Assembly: GCF_900091575.1 (NCBI RefSeq)
Contig: NZ_FMCR01000001.1
Location: forward strand, 310,001 to 374,000
Source: Micromonospora saelicesensis
GTDB lineage: Bacteria; Actinomycetota; Actinomycetes; Mycobacteriales; Micromonosporaceae
DNA length: 64,000 nucleotides
Reading direction: 5' to 3'
Part shown: one piece after another, positions 25,649 through 33,522 of the stretch
How positions within the stretch are numbered: position 1 is the stretch's first letter
Layout: each line of letters starts with the position of its first letter
Program-made: the position numbers and the translations under genes
The notes under the pieces: model-generated
Told to the model about the DNA's origin: nothing
Seen by the model: only the letters and a program-made list of their open reading frames with translations
The model's database searches: none

Positions 25649-25654
25649 TATACT
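25649..25654 (+). promoter_or_regulatory. -10 element of a leaderless toxin-antitoxin transcript
   Basis: TATACT stands six bases before the GTG at 25661, the spacing expected if transcription starts at the GTG. No clear -35 is seen. GGTATA at 25634 and 25648, 14 bases apart, flank the element and could be operator half-sites for the antitoxin. Confidence 0.5.
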
Positions 25655-25660
25655 CCGTTC

Positions 25661-25817
25661 GTGAGCCAGGAAGAGTGGGATGTCTTCGTCGTCGACGAGG
25701 TTCGCGCCTGGATCGACAGCCTGGACGAGCTGGTATCGACATGCCATCCCGCTCGCCGAGCAGCGGTACGAGATTTACTTGAAGGAACGTGCACAGCAGG
25801 AGGGGGGACAGCGGTGA
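25661..25817 (+). pseudogene. RelE/HigB-type toxin with its middle deleted
   Basis: The first 23 codons (EEWDVFVVDEVRAWIDSLDE) are a normal start of a Gp49-like toxin. At about 25730 the sequence jumps, one frame away, to WYRHAIPLAEQRYEIYLKER and a natural stop at 25815-25817, which is the expected toxin C-terminus. The central strands with the catalytic basic residues are missing (a normal toxin of this type is about 115-120 residues), and the junction shifts the frame. The toxin is dead. The shifted frame happens to read on into the antitoxin without a stop, making a possible fusion of 156 residues. Confidence 0.75.
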
Positions 25818-26131
25818 GTGGTCACGTGCGGTGGGCGGACATCCGGGCGGAGTACGTGCAGCGTGCCGGCGGCGAGGCGGCTGTCGAGGCGGGCAAGGAA
25901 GAGTTGCTCGCGCAGGTCGTCGGGCACCGCCTTGCCGAGGTGCGACGCTCTCGCGGCTTCACCCAGCAGCAGATCGCAGAACGGATGGGCGTGACCAAGG
26001 GCCGGGTTTCCCAGATCGAGCAGGGCAGGATCTCCGGTCAGGAGGTGGTGGCCCGGTACGCGGCCGCCCTCGGTGGCCGGCTCCACCAGGCGATCTATTT
26101 CGACGACGGTGACATCGCCGCCATCGCGTGA
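25814..26131 (+). CDS. orphan XRE-family antitoxin
   Basis: 105 residues from GTG 25814, which overlaps the toxin remnant's stop (GTGA) and has a strong GGAGGGGGG site upstream. An N-terminal region (DIRAEYVQRAGGEAAVEAGK) precedes a Cro/C1-type HTH: RRSRGFTQQQIAERMGVTKG, then RVSQIEQGRISGQEVVARYA. With its toxin destroyed it can only act as a DNA-binding protein at its own promoter or neutralise related toxins, for example the HigB-type one at 11419. Confidence 0.8.
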   Translation: MSGHVRWADIRAEYVQRAGGEAAVEAGKEELLAQVVGHRLAEVRRSRGFTQQQIAERMGVTKGRVSQIEQGRISGQEVVARYAAALGGRLHQAIYFDDGDIAAIA

Positions 26132-26147
26132 GGCCGACAGCACAAGG

Positions 26148-26215
26148 TCGTGCTCGATCCAGGATGTAGTGGCCTCCTGGGCGAACGAGGCCACTACATC
26201 CCTGATCGAGCACGA
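26148..26215. terminator. 68-base hairpin between convergent genes
   Basis: Arms of 29 bases (26148-26176 and 26187-26215) pair at 27 positions around a 10-base loop. It sits between the stops of the antitoxin (plus) and the SRPBCC gene (minus) and probably ends both transcripts, though it is longer than usual terminators and lacks a T-run. It may instead be a dispersed intergenic element. Confidence 0.6.
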
Positions 26216-26229
26216 TCAAGGCGGAACAC

Positions 26230-27099
26230 TCAGCTGGCCGGCGCGGGCTCCAGGCCGGGGATCTCCTCGGAGATCCAGATCGGCTGCCAGTTCGGCACCT
26301 CGTGGAAGCGGCGCAGCTCGGACAGCCCGGCAACCGACCCGCTCCAGGCCCCGTACGGGGGGTTGGCCTCGTCGAAGCCGCTCTGTACGAAGGTCAGCGT
26401 GGTCCGACCACCGGACTCGGCCAGCTCCCAGCTCGTCACGCCGGTCGGACCCCAGTCGACCGACATCCGGCGGCCGGGCTCCAGATCGACGACCTTGGCC
26501 GCGTAGCCGGTCTCGAAGCCGCCCATGGCGTACCGGCCGCCGACCCAGGGCTCGATGCCGATCGGGTAGCCGAACCAGGCACTGGCCTGCTCGGAGTCGG
26601 TCAGCGACTCCCACACCTTGTCGGCGGGGGCGGCGATGACCAGCTCACCGCGCATGTCGGCGGAGGTGAAGTCGGTGCGCGGCAGCAGTGGCTTGCCCTC
26701 CAGGTGGGCGGCCAGGTTGGCGATGGACAGCGCCCAGAACGTCTGGAGCACGCCCCGGATGGTGGAGCCGCTCATCGCCTCGGCGAAGTCAAAGTGGCTC
26801 TGGATCAGCGTCAGCACGGTGCTGTCGGTGCCCTCGGCGGTCAACTGGAGTTCGGTGGTGGTCTCCACGCCGTCGAGCAGCCAGCCGAAGCGCAGCGTGT
26901 CGTCGTCGGCGTGCAGCAGCCGCTGGTGCGGGGCGTCGCCCTCGGGCGTGTAGCGACCCCAGAACTCGTACCGCTGGGGCAGCTCGACCTCGGCGTGCTC
27001 GGCCAACCAGAGACGCAGCTCGGCCGGGTCGGTCAGGGCCTGGCGGACGCGCCCGACGGGCGCGGCGAGACGGACCTGGACCTTCATCGGCTCACTCAT
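26230..27099 (-). CDS. tandem SRPBCC (AHSA1-like) protein
   Basis: 289 residues from ATG 27099. Two SRPBCC domains follow each other, each starting with a MKVQVRLAAPVGRVRQAL or RGELVIAAPADKVWESL strand-helix, then a W-F/G-rich sheet (WELAESGGRTTLTFVQSGF in the second). The fold makes a deep cavity for hydrophobic ligands; AHSA1-like members are often paired with ArsR regulators, as here. The start overlaps the regulator's stop (ATGAGTGA), so the two are coupled. Ligand unknown. Confidence 0.8.
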   Translation of the reverse strand: MSEPMKVQVRLAAPVGRVRQALTDPAELRLWLAEHAEVELPQRYEFWGRYTPEGDAPHQRLLHADDDTLRFGWLLDGVETTTELQLTAEGTDSTVLTLIQSHFDFAEAMSGSTIRGVLQTFWALSIANLAAHLEGKPLLPRTDFTSADMRGELVIAAPADKVWESLTDSEQASAWFGYPIGIEPWVGGRYAMGGFETGYAAKVVDLEPGRRMSVDWGPTGVTSWELAESGGRTTLTFVQSGFDEANPPYGAWSGSVAGLSELRRFHEVPNWQPIWISEEIPGLEPAPAS

Positions 27100-27649
27100 T
27101 GTCGTTCCCTTTCGGATAGCAGGCGACGGCCAGCTTGAAGGCATCTCCTTCGCTGCCGCCGTAGCGGGTGAACAGGTCCTGAAGTGCGGTTTGCAGGTCG
27201 TGCAGGAACTGCTGGCGCTGCTCGGCCGGCACCCGGATCTCGCCGGAGACCCCGATCGAGGGCAGCTCGGGTGCCGCCCGGTCCAGGCCGGCGATGTCGG
27301 CCTGGACCTCCTCCATCAGGTCGAGCAGGTAGCCCAGGCTCAGCTCGTCGCGGGCCCGGCGCAGGCCGATCCGGCCGACGAGCCGCGGGGAGAGCCAGTA
27401 GGACCGGGCGGCGGCCTGGTAGATGCCTTCGGTGATGCCGCGGACCTTGCGTTCGTTGACCAGCTCGACGAGGCCAGCCGCGACGAGCTGCTTGACGTGG
27501 TAGTAGACGCGCTGGGGCGTCTGGTCGAGTCGGGCCGCGACCTCGGTGCAGGTGCGCGGCTCGGCCAGTTGCCGCAGCACCTCGACGCGCTGCGGCTTGA
27601 GCAGGACTTCAGCCTGCTCGATCTGCTCCAGGTACAGGACATCTCTCAT
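27092..27649 (-). CDS. ArsR-type winged-helix regulator
   Basis: 185 residues from ATG 27649. The HTH is at about 20-75: LKPQRVEVLRQLAEPRTCTE, VAARLDQTPQRVYYHVKQLV and the wing LVELVNERKVRGITEGIYQA. No metal-binding Cys motif is visible, so it responds to something else or only represses. A perfect TTTGTACGTACAAA palindrome 12 bases before the start is its likely operator. The C-terminal part (LSLGYLLDLMEEVQADIAGL) is probably the dimer region. It leads a two-gene operon with the SRPBCC protein. Confidence 0.83.
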   Translation of the reverse strand: MRDVLYLEQIEQAEVLLKPQRVEVLRQLAEPRTCTEVAARLDQTPQRVYYHVKQLVAAGLVELVNERKVRGITEGIYQAAARSYWLSPRLVGRIGLRRARDELSLGYLLDLMEEVQADIAGLDRAAPELPSIGVSGEIRVPAEQRQQFLHDLQTALQDLFTRYGGSEGDAFKLAVACYPKGNDNE

Positions 27650-27660
27650 GGCAAAATCAG

Positions 27661-27674
27661 TTTGTACGTACAAA
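27661..27674. promoter_or_regulatory. perfect palindrome, likely operator of the ArsR-type regulator
   Basis: TTTGTACGTACAAA, 14 bases, lies 11-25 bases upstream of the regulator's ATG on the minus strand, where a repressor would cover the promoter. AT-rich in an otherwise GC-rich region. Confidence 0.6.
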
Positions 27675-27698
27675 ACTTCTTTGTCAATCGCTTCGCGA

Positions 27699-27730
27699 GA
27701 AGCCGCGCCGACTTTTTTCGACGCGGCTTC
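27699..27730 (-). terminator. hairpin after the methyltransferase gene
   Basis: Arms GAAGCCGCG (27699-27707) and its complement (27722-27730), extended inward by CGA/TCG with one mismatch, around a loop containing an A/T run. It lies 20 bases beyond the stop of the minus-strand methyltransferase. Confidence 0.6.
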
Positions 27731-27750
27731 AGGCGGCGGTCAGCAGGTGA

Positions 27751-29094
27751 TCAGGGCAACCAGTCCGGTCGCAGCGGGTAGCCGCTCACGCCGTTCGGGC
27801 CGTTGTGGGTGGCCAACACCTGATGCAACTGGATGCCGTTGCGTTCGAACGCCATCCGCGACCCGGCCATGTAGAGCCCCCACACCCGGGCCGTGCCCGC
27901 GCCCACCTCAGAGACGCAGAAGTCCCAGTGCTCGACAAGGTTGCGACACCAGGCGGCCAGCGTCAGCGCGTAGTGCTGGCGCAGGTTCTCCTCGTGGTGC
28001 ACCTCGAACCCGGCATCGTGCACCTCACTGATCAACCGGCCCGGACCGGCCAGCTCACCATCCGGGAAGACGTACCGGTCGATGAACGCGCCCGAGCGGT
28101 GCGGCGCCCGGTTGTCCGCGCGGGTGATGCAGTGGTTGAGCAGTCGCCCGCCCTGCCGCAGCCGACTGCGCAGCGACCCGAAGTAGGCCGGGTAGTTGCG
28201 CACTCCGATGTGCTCGGTCAACCCGATCGAGGAGATGGCGTCGAACTGCTCGGCCGGCGCGTCCCGGTAGTCGAGGTATCGCACCTCCGCCAGCTCGGTC
28301 AACCCCTCCCGCTCGATCGCGGCCTGCGCCCACTGCGCCTGCGCCTTCGACAGGGTCACCCCGAGGGCCTTGACGCCGTACTCGCGGGCGGCGTGGCGCA
28401 CCATGCCGCCCCAGCCGCACCCGACATCCAGCAGCCGCATCCCCTTCTTCAGCGCCAGCTTGCCGGCGACCAGGTCGTACTTCGCCGCCTGGGCCTGCTC
28501 CAGCGTGTCGTCCGGAGACCGGAAAACCGCGCAGGTGTACGTCATCGACGGGCCGAGCACCTTCTCGTAGAAGGCGTTGGAGACGTCGTAGTGGTGCGAG
28601 ATGGCCGTGCTGTCCCGCACCCGCGAGTGCCGCAGCCCGTTCATCACCCGCTTCCAGCGGGGCTGCGCCTCCTGCGGCGGTGCCGGCGGCGGCATCAGCC
28701 GCTCCCAGCCCAGCCCACGGACCAGCGCCAGCCCCTCGGCGAGCGACGGTGGGCGTAACCGCAGCTCGTCCTTGAGCACCCGCAACGCCTCGTACGGGTC
28801 GCCCGGGTGCACGCCCTGCAACGCCAGGTCACCACTGACGTACGCCCGGGCCATGCCCAGGTCACCGGGTGCGGTGAGCAGGTACGACAGCCCACGCTCG
28901 GAATGGATCGCCAGGGTGATGCCGGCGTCGGACGGGCCGACGGCGCTGCCGTCGTACCCCGTGATCCGCACCGGCAACGGCCCCGTGGTGACCGCGCGGA
29001 TGACATCCGCGACGGTCGGACCCGTGGGCCGGCCCCCCGCCGGTGGGGTGGCGGGGACGCTCGCCGCCCCCTGATCTCTGTCGGTCAGGCTCAT
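27751..29094 (-). CDS. tmsB: cyclopropane-fatty-acid-synthase-type SAM methyltransferase (TmsB-like)
   Basis: 447 residues from ATG 29094. The C-terminal two thirds is a class I SAM methyltransferase of the CFA/UfaA1 family: AISHHYDVSNAFYEKVLG, SMTYTCAVF, SAM loop LLDVGCGWGGM, then ISSIGLTEHIG and RYVFPDGELAG. The N-terminal 150 residues are the usual lipid-binding extension. Its ATG overlaps the stop of a FAD-linked oxidoreductase (ATGA). In mycobacteria and relatives this pair methylates oleoyl chains in membrane phospholipid to 10-methylene and reduces them to 10-methylstearate (tuberculostearic acid). The assignment rests on the pairing; plain CFA synthase is the alternative. Confidence 0.75.
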   Translation of the reverse strand: MSLTDRDQGAASVPATPPAGGRPTGPTVADVIRAVTTGPLPVRITGYDGSAVGPSDAGITLAIHSERGLSYLLTAPGDLGMARAYVSGDLALQGVHPGDPYEALRVLKDELRLRPPSLAEGLALVRGLGWERLMPPPAPPQEAQPRWKRVMNGLRHSRVRDSTAISHHYDVSNAFYEKVLGPSMTYTCAVFRSPDDTLEQAQAAKYDLVAGKLALKKGMRLLDVGCGWGGMVRHAAREYGVKALGVTLSKAQAQWAQAAIEREGLTELAEVRYLDYRDAPAEQFDAISSIGLTEHIGVRNYPAYFGSLRSRLRQGGRLLNHCITRADNRAPHRSGAFIDRYVFPDGELAGPGRLISEVHDAGFEVHHEENLRQHYALTLAAWCRNLVEHWDFCVSEVGAGTARVWGLYMAGSRMAFERNGIQLHQVLATHNGPNGVSGYPLRPDWLP

Positions 29095-30488
29095 GCTCGT
29101 GCTACCGCCTTTTCGTACAGTCCCGTCAGCCGGTGGTCCGGGTCGTAGCGGTCTTTCACCGCGCGCCACGTGTCGCCGCCGTAGAGGCGATCGAAGGCGT
29201 CCCGGTCGTAGTACGCGTCGGAGTAGAGCGACTTGTGCCCGCCCGACTCCGACACCCTGCGTTCGATCGTGCGGTTGACGTCGCCGTCGGCGGCGCCCGG
29301 CGCGATCGGCACGCTCCCCCAGAACCCGATGTTGACGTAGTCCTCCCCCGGCCGGAGCGGATATAACGGCCAGGACCGCGCCGAACCGGGCCCCGCCGGC
29401 TCACGCAGTCGCAACGGACACAGCCACACCGGGTTCATTCCCACAGCGCCGGCGAACCAGCGCAGGAAGTCGGCCGTACGGTCCAAAGGGATTTCCACGT
29501 CCTGCACGACACGCTCCCGGGCCGGTTGCCCGCGCAGCCGGTCGATCCGGGCCGCCACCTGGTGGCGGTGCTCCAGCCGGACCAGCCGGTGGTAGAAGTC
29601 GCTGCGCCGGTAACGCGCCGGCCAGAGCCTGCGCACGACCGGGTGCTGCGCGCCGAACGCCGACGAGCACCAGAACCAGTCGGTGTCCCAGCGCCACAGA
29701 TAGTCGTACGCGGTGAGCACGTCACGGGTGCGCCGGCGCAGCGACCGGTAGTAGATCCCTTGACCCGTGTAGTCGCTGGGCGGGCCAGCCCCGTCGGTGA
29801 ACGTGGCGAAGACCAGGTACGCCTCGCCGGGGCTGAACATCACCCCGTCCATCGCGTCCACCGGTTGGCCGGCCCAGGACCGGGTGGCGGTCACCTCCGC
29901 GATCGCGTCGGTCAGCGCCTCCAGCTGGGTGAACCGGACGTTGCGCAACGACACGTACCGGCCGACCGGTTGCAGCTCGATGCGCAGCCGGGTGGCGTAC
30001 CCGAGGCTGCCCAGCGAGTTGGGGAACGCGGTGAACAGGTCGGCGTGCTCGCCGTCGGGTCGGGCGGTGATGATCTCGCCGGAGCCGGTGAGCACGTCCA
30101 ACTCCTGGACGGACTCGTGCGGCAGGCCGTTGCGGAACGAGGTCGACTCGATCCCGAGGCCGGTCACCGCGCCGCCCAGCGTGATGGTGCGCAACTGCGG
30201 CACCACCAGCGGCATCAGGCCGTGCGGCAGCGTCGCGTCGACCAGGTCCTCGTAGGTGCACATGCCCTGCACGTCGGCGGTGCGGCCGGCCGGGTCGACC
30301 GACAGCACGCCGTTCAGGCCACTCACGTCGAGCCCCGGAGTCCGGGGAGCGGACCGGGGGCGGAACAGGTTGGAGGTGCGTTTGGCCAGCCGGACAGGCT
30401 CGCCCGTGGGCACCGCGGCGTACGACCGCCGCAGCGTGTCCACCGCTTGATCATGGTCAATGGGGTGATCCACACGCTCAGCGCGCAT
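29091..30488 (-). CDS. tmsA: FAD-linked oxidoreductase (TmsA-like)
   Basis: 465 residues from ATG 30488. N-terminal PCMH-type FAD domain: TSNLFRPRSAPRTPGLDVSG, TADVQGMCTYEDLVD, LPHGLMPLVVPQLRTITLGG and AVTGLGIES, as in DHCR24-like enzymes. The C-terminal part (WDTDWFWCSSAFGAQHPVVR) is typical of the actinobacterial fatty-acid partner. It probably reduces the 10-methylene group made by the neighbouring methyltransferase, using reduced flavin. The stop overlaps the methyltransferase start, so they are translated together. The upstream region is shared with a divergent tRNA-editing protein. Confidence 0.78.
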   Translation of the reverse strand: MRAERVDHPIDHDQAVDTLRRSYAAVPTGEPVRLAKRTSNLFRPRSAPRTPGLDVSGLNGVLSVDPAGRTADVQGMCTYEDLVDATLPHGLMPLVVPQLRTITLGGAVTGLGIESTSFRNGLPHESVQELDVLTGSGEIITARPDGEHADLFTAFPNSLGSLGYATRLRIELQPVGRYVSLRNVRFTQLEALTDAIAEVTATRSWAGQPVDAMDGVMFSPGEAYLVFATFTDGAGPPSDYTGQGIYYRSLRRRTRDVLTAYDYLWRWDTDWFWCSSAFGAQHPVVRRLWPARYRRSDFYHRLVRLEHRHQVAARIDRLRGQPARERVVQDVEIPLDRTADFLRWFAGAVGMNPVWLCPLRLREPAGPGSARSWPLYPLRPGEDYVNIGFWGSVPIAPGAADGDVNRTIERRVSESGGHKSLYSDAYYDRDAFDRLYGGDTWRAVKDRYDPDHRLTGLYEKAVARA

Positions 30489-30581
30489 GTGATCACCTTA
30501 CGCTCGCCGTTTGGAAACCGTGGGATGTCGGCGCTGGCAGTTTCCCGTCCGGTGGCAGGCCCGACGGCTACCGTGGCGGGC

Positions 30582-31052
30582 ATGCCATCGCCAGCGATCA
30601 CCGCCCTGGACGCCACCCAACTGCCGTATCGGCTGGTCAGCCACGGTGCGGTCGGCAGTCTCGCGGAGGCGGCCGCCGTCCGCGGTGTGGCCGTTCCCGA
30701 CGTGGTCAAGACGATCGTGGTTCGCCGTGGTGAAGACGATCACCTGTTCGTGCTCACCCCCGGCGACCGGGTGATCTCCTGGCCCAAGTTGCGCGCCCTG
30801 CTCGGGGTGCACCGGCTCTCCATGCCGGACGCGGCGGGCGCCCTGGCCGCCACCGGCTACGAACGCGGCACCATCACCCCGTTCGGCGCGAGCACGGCCT
30901 GGCCGGTGGTCGCCGACGAGCGACTGCGCGGCCGGGAGATCACCCTGGGCGCCGGCGAGCGCGGTCTCGCCATCGCGATCGACGCCGACGCCGCGATCGC
31001 CGCCCTCGACGCCACAGTGGCCGACGTCACCGACCCGCAGCCCACCCGCTGA
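30582..31052 (+). CDS. YbaK/EbsC-family aminoacyl-tRNA deacylase
   Basis: 156 residues from ATG 30582. The stretches GSLAEAAAVRGVAVPDVVKT, IVVRRGEDDHLFVLTPGDR and GYERGTITPFGA match the YbaK/ProX editing domain, whose Lys (here VVKTIVV) contacts the aminoacyl-tRNA end. Such proteins hydrolyse mischarged Cys- or Ala-tRNA(Pro). It stands alone on the plus strand, 93 bases from the divergent oxidoreductase. Confidence 0.83.
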   Translation: MPSPAITALDATQLPYRLVSHGAVGSLAEAAAVRGVAVPDVVKTIVVRRGEDDHLFVLTPGDRVISWPKLRALLGVHRLSMPDAAGALAATGYERGTITPFGASTAWPVVADERLRGREITLGAGERGLAIAIDADAAIAALDATVADVTDPQPTR

Positions 31053-31091
31053 GCGCTGCCGGCGTCACTGCCACGGCCTAGTGTTGGAGAC

Positions 31092-31376
31092 ATGCCAAAA
31101 GCAGTGTGGAACGACCTGGTCGTCGCCGAGAGCGACGACACCGTGCTGGTGGAGGGCAACCACTACTTCCCCCGCTCCGCCTTGCGCGACGACCTGATCC
31201 GGGAGTCCGCGACGCACACCGTCTGCCCGTGGAAGGGCACCGCCTCGTACTACACCCTTGAGCACGAGGGCAGCACCAGCGCGGACGCCGTCTGGTATTA
31301 CCCGGAGCCCAAACCCGACGCCGAGATGGTGCGTGACCGGGTGGCGTTCTGGAAGGACGTCCGGGTCGTCGACTGA
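31092..31376 (+). CDS. DUF427 protein
   Basis: 94 residues, the usual length of DUF427: MPKAVWNDLVVAESD start, VEGNHYFP, the conserved TVCPWKGTASYYTLE and WYYPEPKPDA. A small beta-tent fold of unknown function found throughout actinobacteria. It lies 39 bases after the deacylase on the same strand and may be cotranscribed. Confidence 0.9.
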   Translation: MPKAVWNDLVVAESDDTVLVEGNHYFPRSALRDDLIRESATHTVCPWKGTASYYTLEHEGSTSADAVWYYPEPKPDAEMVRDRVAFWKDVRVVD

Positions 31377-31423
31377 CGGCGCCGACTGGCCGCGGCCGAC
31401 GGCGGTGGGTGAGGATGGCCCGT

Positions 31424-32128
31424 ATGTCCGCGTCCGAGGAACGCCCCGACCCCGCCGGCACCGTCTACGGCGGCCGCCGACGGGCCGCCCGTTCCAGTCC
31501 GCTCACCGACCCGATGCTGCGGGTGGCGCTCGGAGTCGGCCTGGTGGGGGTACTCCTCGGGGTGGCCTTCGCGATCGGGCTGTTCGGCGGCGACGGCGAG
31601 CCGGTGGTGCCAGCCACGGTCGGCGTGACGACCAGCGCGGCGGAGGCCACCACCCCGGTGGCCGAGCCGAGCCTGACCCCGTCGGTCGAGCCGTCGCCGA
31701 CGCCCTCGGCGGCACCGACCACCGGGCCGCGGGTGCTGCGCGCCGCCTCGGGCCTGTGCCTGGGGCTCGACGGTGACGGTAAGGAGGCCGAGGCCGAGTT
31801 GGCCGTGTGCACCGGCGCCCCGGAGCAGCAGTGGGTGGTCAGCCCGGCCGGCACGGGCGTGCTGACGTTGACCAACGCCGCGTACGGGCAGTGCCTCGAC
31901 GTCGAGGGTGGCAGTCGGGACGACGGCGGGCGGTTGCTCCAGTTCCCCTGCCACGGTGGGGCCAACCAGCAGTGGCGGTTCGGCGGGACCGGCACCAGCG
32001 CGGTGCTGCTCATCGCCGCGCACAGCAACAAGTGCGCCCAGGCCGACGACGACGCCGTCGAGGCCGGCGATGACATCCGGCAGCGACAGTGCGACGGCCG
32101 GCCCGCCCAGCAGTGGACAGTGAGCTGA
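31424..32128 (+). CDS. membrane-anchored ricin-B-lectin protein
   Basis: 234 residues from ATG 31424 (GAGGA eight bases upstream). A cytoplasmic N-terminus with Arg-rich RRRAAR is followed by one membrane segment (about 33-50), a Pro/Thr/Ser linker, and a beta-trefoil with three QxW-type repeats: EQQWVVSP, NQQWRFGG and AQQWTVS at the end, with paired Cys in each. It probably displays a carbohydrate-binding domain outside the cell; no enzyme domain is attached. Confidence 0.8.
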   Translation: MSASEERPDPAGTVYGGRRRAARSSPLTDPMLRVALGVGLVGVLLGVAFAIGLFGGDGEPVVPATVGVTTSAAEATTPVAEPSLTPSVEPSPTPSAAPTTGPRVLRAASGLCLGLDGDGKEAEAELAVCTGAPEQQWVVSPAGTGVLTLTNAAYGQCLDVEGGSRDDGGRLLQFPCHGGANQQWRFGGTGTSAVLLIAAHSNKCAQADDDAVEAGDDIRQRQCDGRPAQQWTVS

Positions 32129-32147
32129 CCGGCCGACGCGTCGCGGT

Positions 32148-33452
32148 TCAGCCCCGGAAGCTCCACGCCCTGGGCGCGGTCGCGGCGACCAGCACGGCCT
32201 CCGGCACTCCTCGGCCCGGTCGGCGGCGCAGCAGCAACGACAGCCCGGCGGCGCCGATCGACAGCGCGCCCGCCACGTACCAGGCCATCGCGTAGTCGCC
32301 CAGCCGGTCCCGGACCAGCCCCGCGCCGGTCGCGGCGACCGCCGCGCCGAGCTGGTGCGCGGCGAACACCCAGCCGAACACCACCGCTCCGGCGCCACCG
32401 AAGTACTCCCGGCACAGCGCCACCGTCGGCGGCACGGTGGCCACCCAGTCCAGGCCGTAAAAGACGATGAACACCAGCATGCTCGGCTCGGCGGTGCCGG
32501 AGAAGAGGCTCGGCAGCACCAGCAGGGACAACCCGCGCAGCGCGTAGTACATGCCGAGCAGCAACCGGCTGTCCACCCGGTCGGTGAGCCAGCCGGACGC
32601 GATCGTGCCGACGATGTCGAAGAGTCCCACCAGGGCGAGCAACCCGGCCGCTGTGGTCTGAGCCATGCCGTGGTCGTGCGCGGCCGGCACGAAGTGCGTA
32701 CCGACCAGGCCGTTGGTGGTCGCCCCGCAGATCGCGAAACCTCCGGCCAGCAGCCAGAACGGTCGGGTCCTGGCCGCGGTGGCCAGCGCGCCGAGCGCCC
32801 GGGTCGCCGCGCCGCCGGTCGCCGGCGGCGCCGCGACGACCTCGGTCGCCCCGTAGGCGGGCAGGCCGAGATCCGCCGGGTGCTCGCGCAGCAGCCACAC
32901 CACCAGGGGTACGACGGCCAGCGCCGCTCCGGCCACCACGAGTGCGGCGCTACGCCAGCCGTGGTCGCGTACCAGGATGGCGACCAGTGGCAGGAACACC
33001 AGTTGCCCGGCCGCCCCGCCGGCGGTCAGCACTCCGGTGACCAGGCCCCGTCGGTGCACGAACCAACGGCCGGTGACGGTGGCCACGAACGCCAGCGCCA
33101 TCGAGCCGGTGCCCAGCCCCACCAGCACACCCCAGCAGAGCAGGAGCTGCCAGCTGGCGGTCATGAAGACCGTCAACCCGCTGCCCGCGGCGACCAGCAG
33201 CAACGCCACCGAGACCACCCGGCGGATGCCGAACCGGTCCATCAGGGCGGCGGCGAACGGCGCGGTGAGCCCGTAGAGCAGAAGGTTGACCGAGACGGCC
33301 GCGGAGATCGTGGCCAGCGGCCAGTCGAACTCCTCGTGCAGCGGGTGCAGCAGCACCGACGGGGTGGCGCGGAAGCCGGCCGCGCCGACCAGCGCCACGA
33401 AGGCGACGGCGGCGACCAGCCAGGCGGGATGCAGACGGCGGTTCTTGGTCAC
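32148..33452 (-). CDS. MFS transporter
   Basis: 434 residues from GTG 33452 (ATG 33503 would add 17). Twelve hydrophobic segments; the loop 2-3 motif reads AALMDRFGIRRV and the second-half copy SGWLTDRVDSRLL. The type resembles the oxalate/formate and monocarboxylate-like MFS group common in actinobacteria. It is divergent from a GlxA-type regulator across about 70 bases, a usual regulator-target layout. Substrate unknown. Confidence 0.83.
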   Translation of the reverse strand: MTKNRRLHPAWLVAAVAFVALVGAAGFRATPSVLLHPLHEEFDWPLATISAAVSVNLLLYGLTAPFAAALMDRFGIRRVVSVALLLVAAGSGLTVFMTASWQLLLCWGVLVGLGTGSMALAFVATVTGRWFVHRRGLVTGVLTAGGAAGQLVFLPLVAILVRDHGWRSAALVVAGAALAVVPLVVWLLREHPADLGLPAYGATEVVAAPPATGGAATRALGALATAARTRPFWLLAGGFAICGATTNGLVGTHFVPAAHDHGMAQTTAAGLLALVGLFDIVGTIASGWLTDRVDSRLLLGMYYALRGLSLLVLPSLFSGTAEPSMLVFIVFYGLDWVATVPPTVALCREYFGGAGAVVFGWVFAAHQLGAAVAATGAGLVRDRLGDYAMAWYVAGALSIGAAGLSLLLRRRPGRGVPEAVLVAATAPRAWSFRG

Positions 33453-33522
33453 GGGACAAGTCTGAGCCGGGCCACACACCTCGACGAGTGGCCGGAAAGC
33501 CATCATGCGCAATAATCGGGCC

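Noticed and set aside
23820..25664. 614-residue plus-strand ORF opposite the GGDEF-EAL gene
   Set aside because: Gln/Arg/His-rich composition typical of an antisense frame; no domain.
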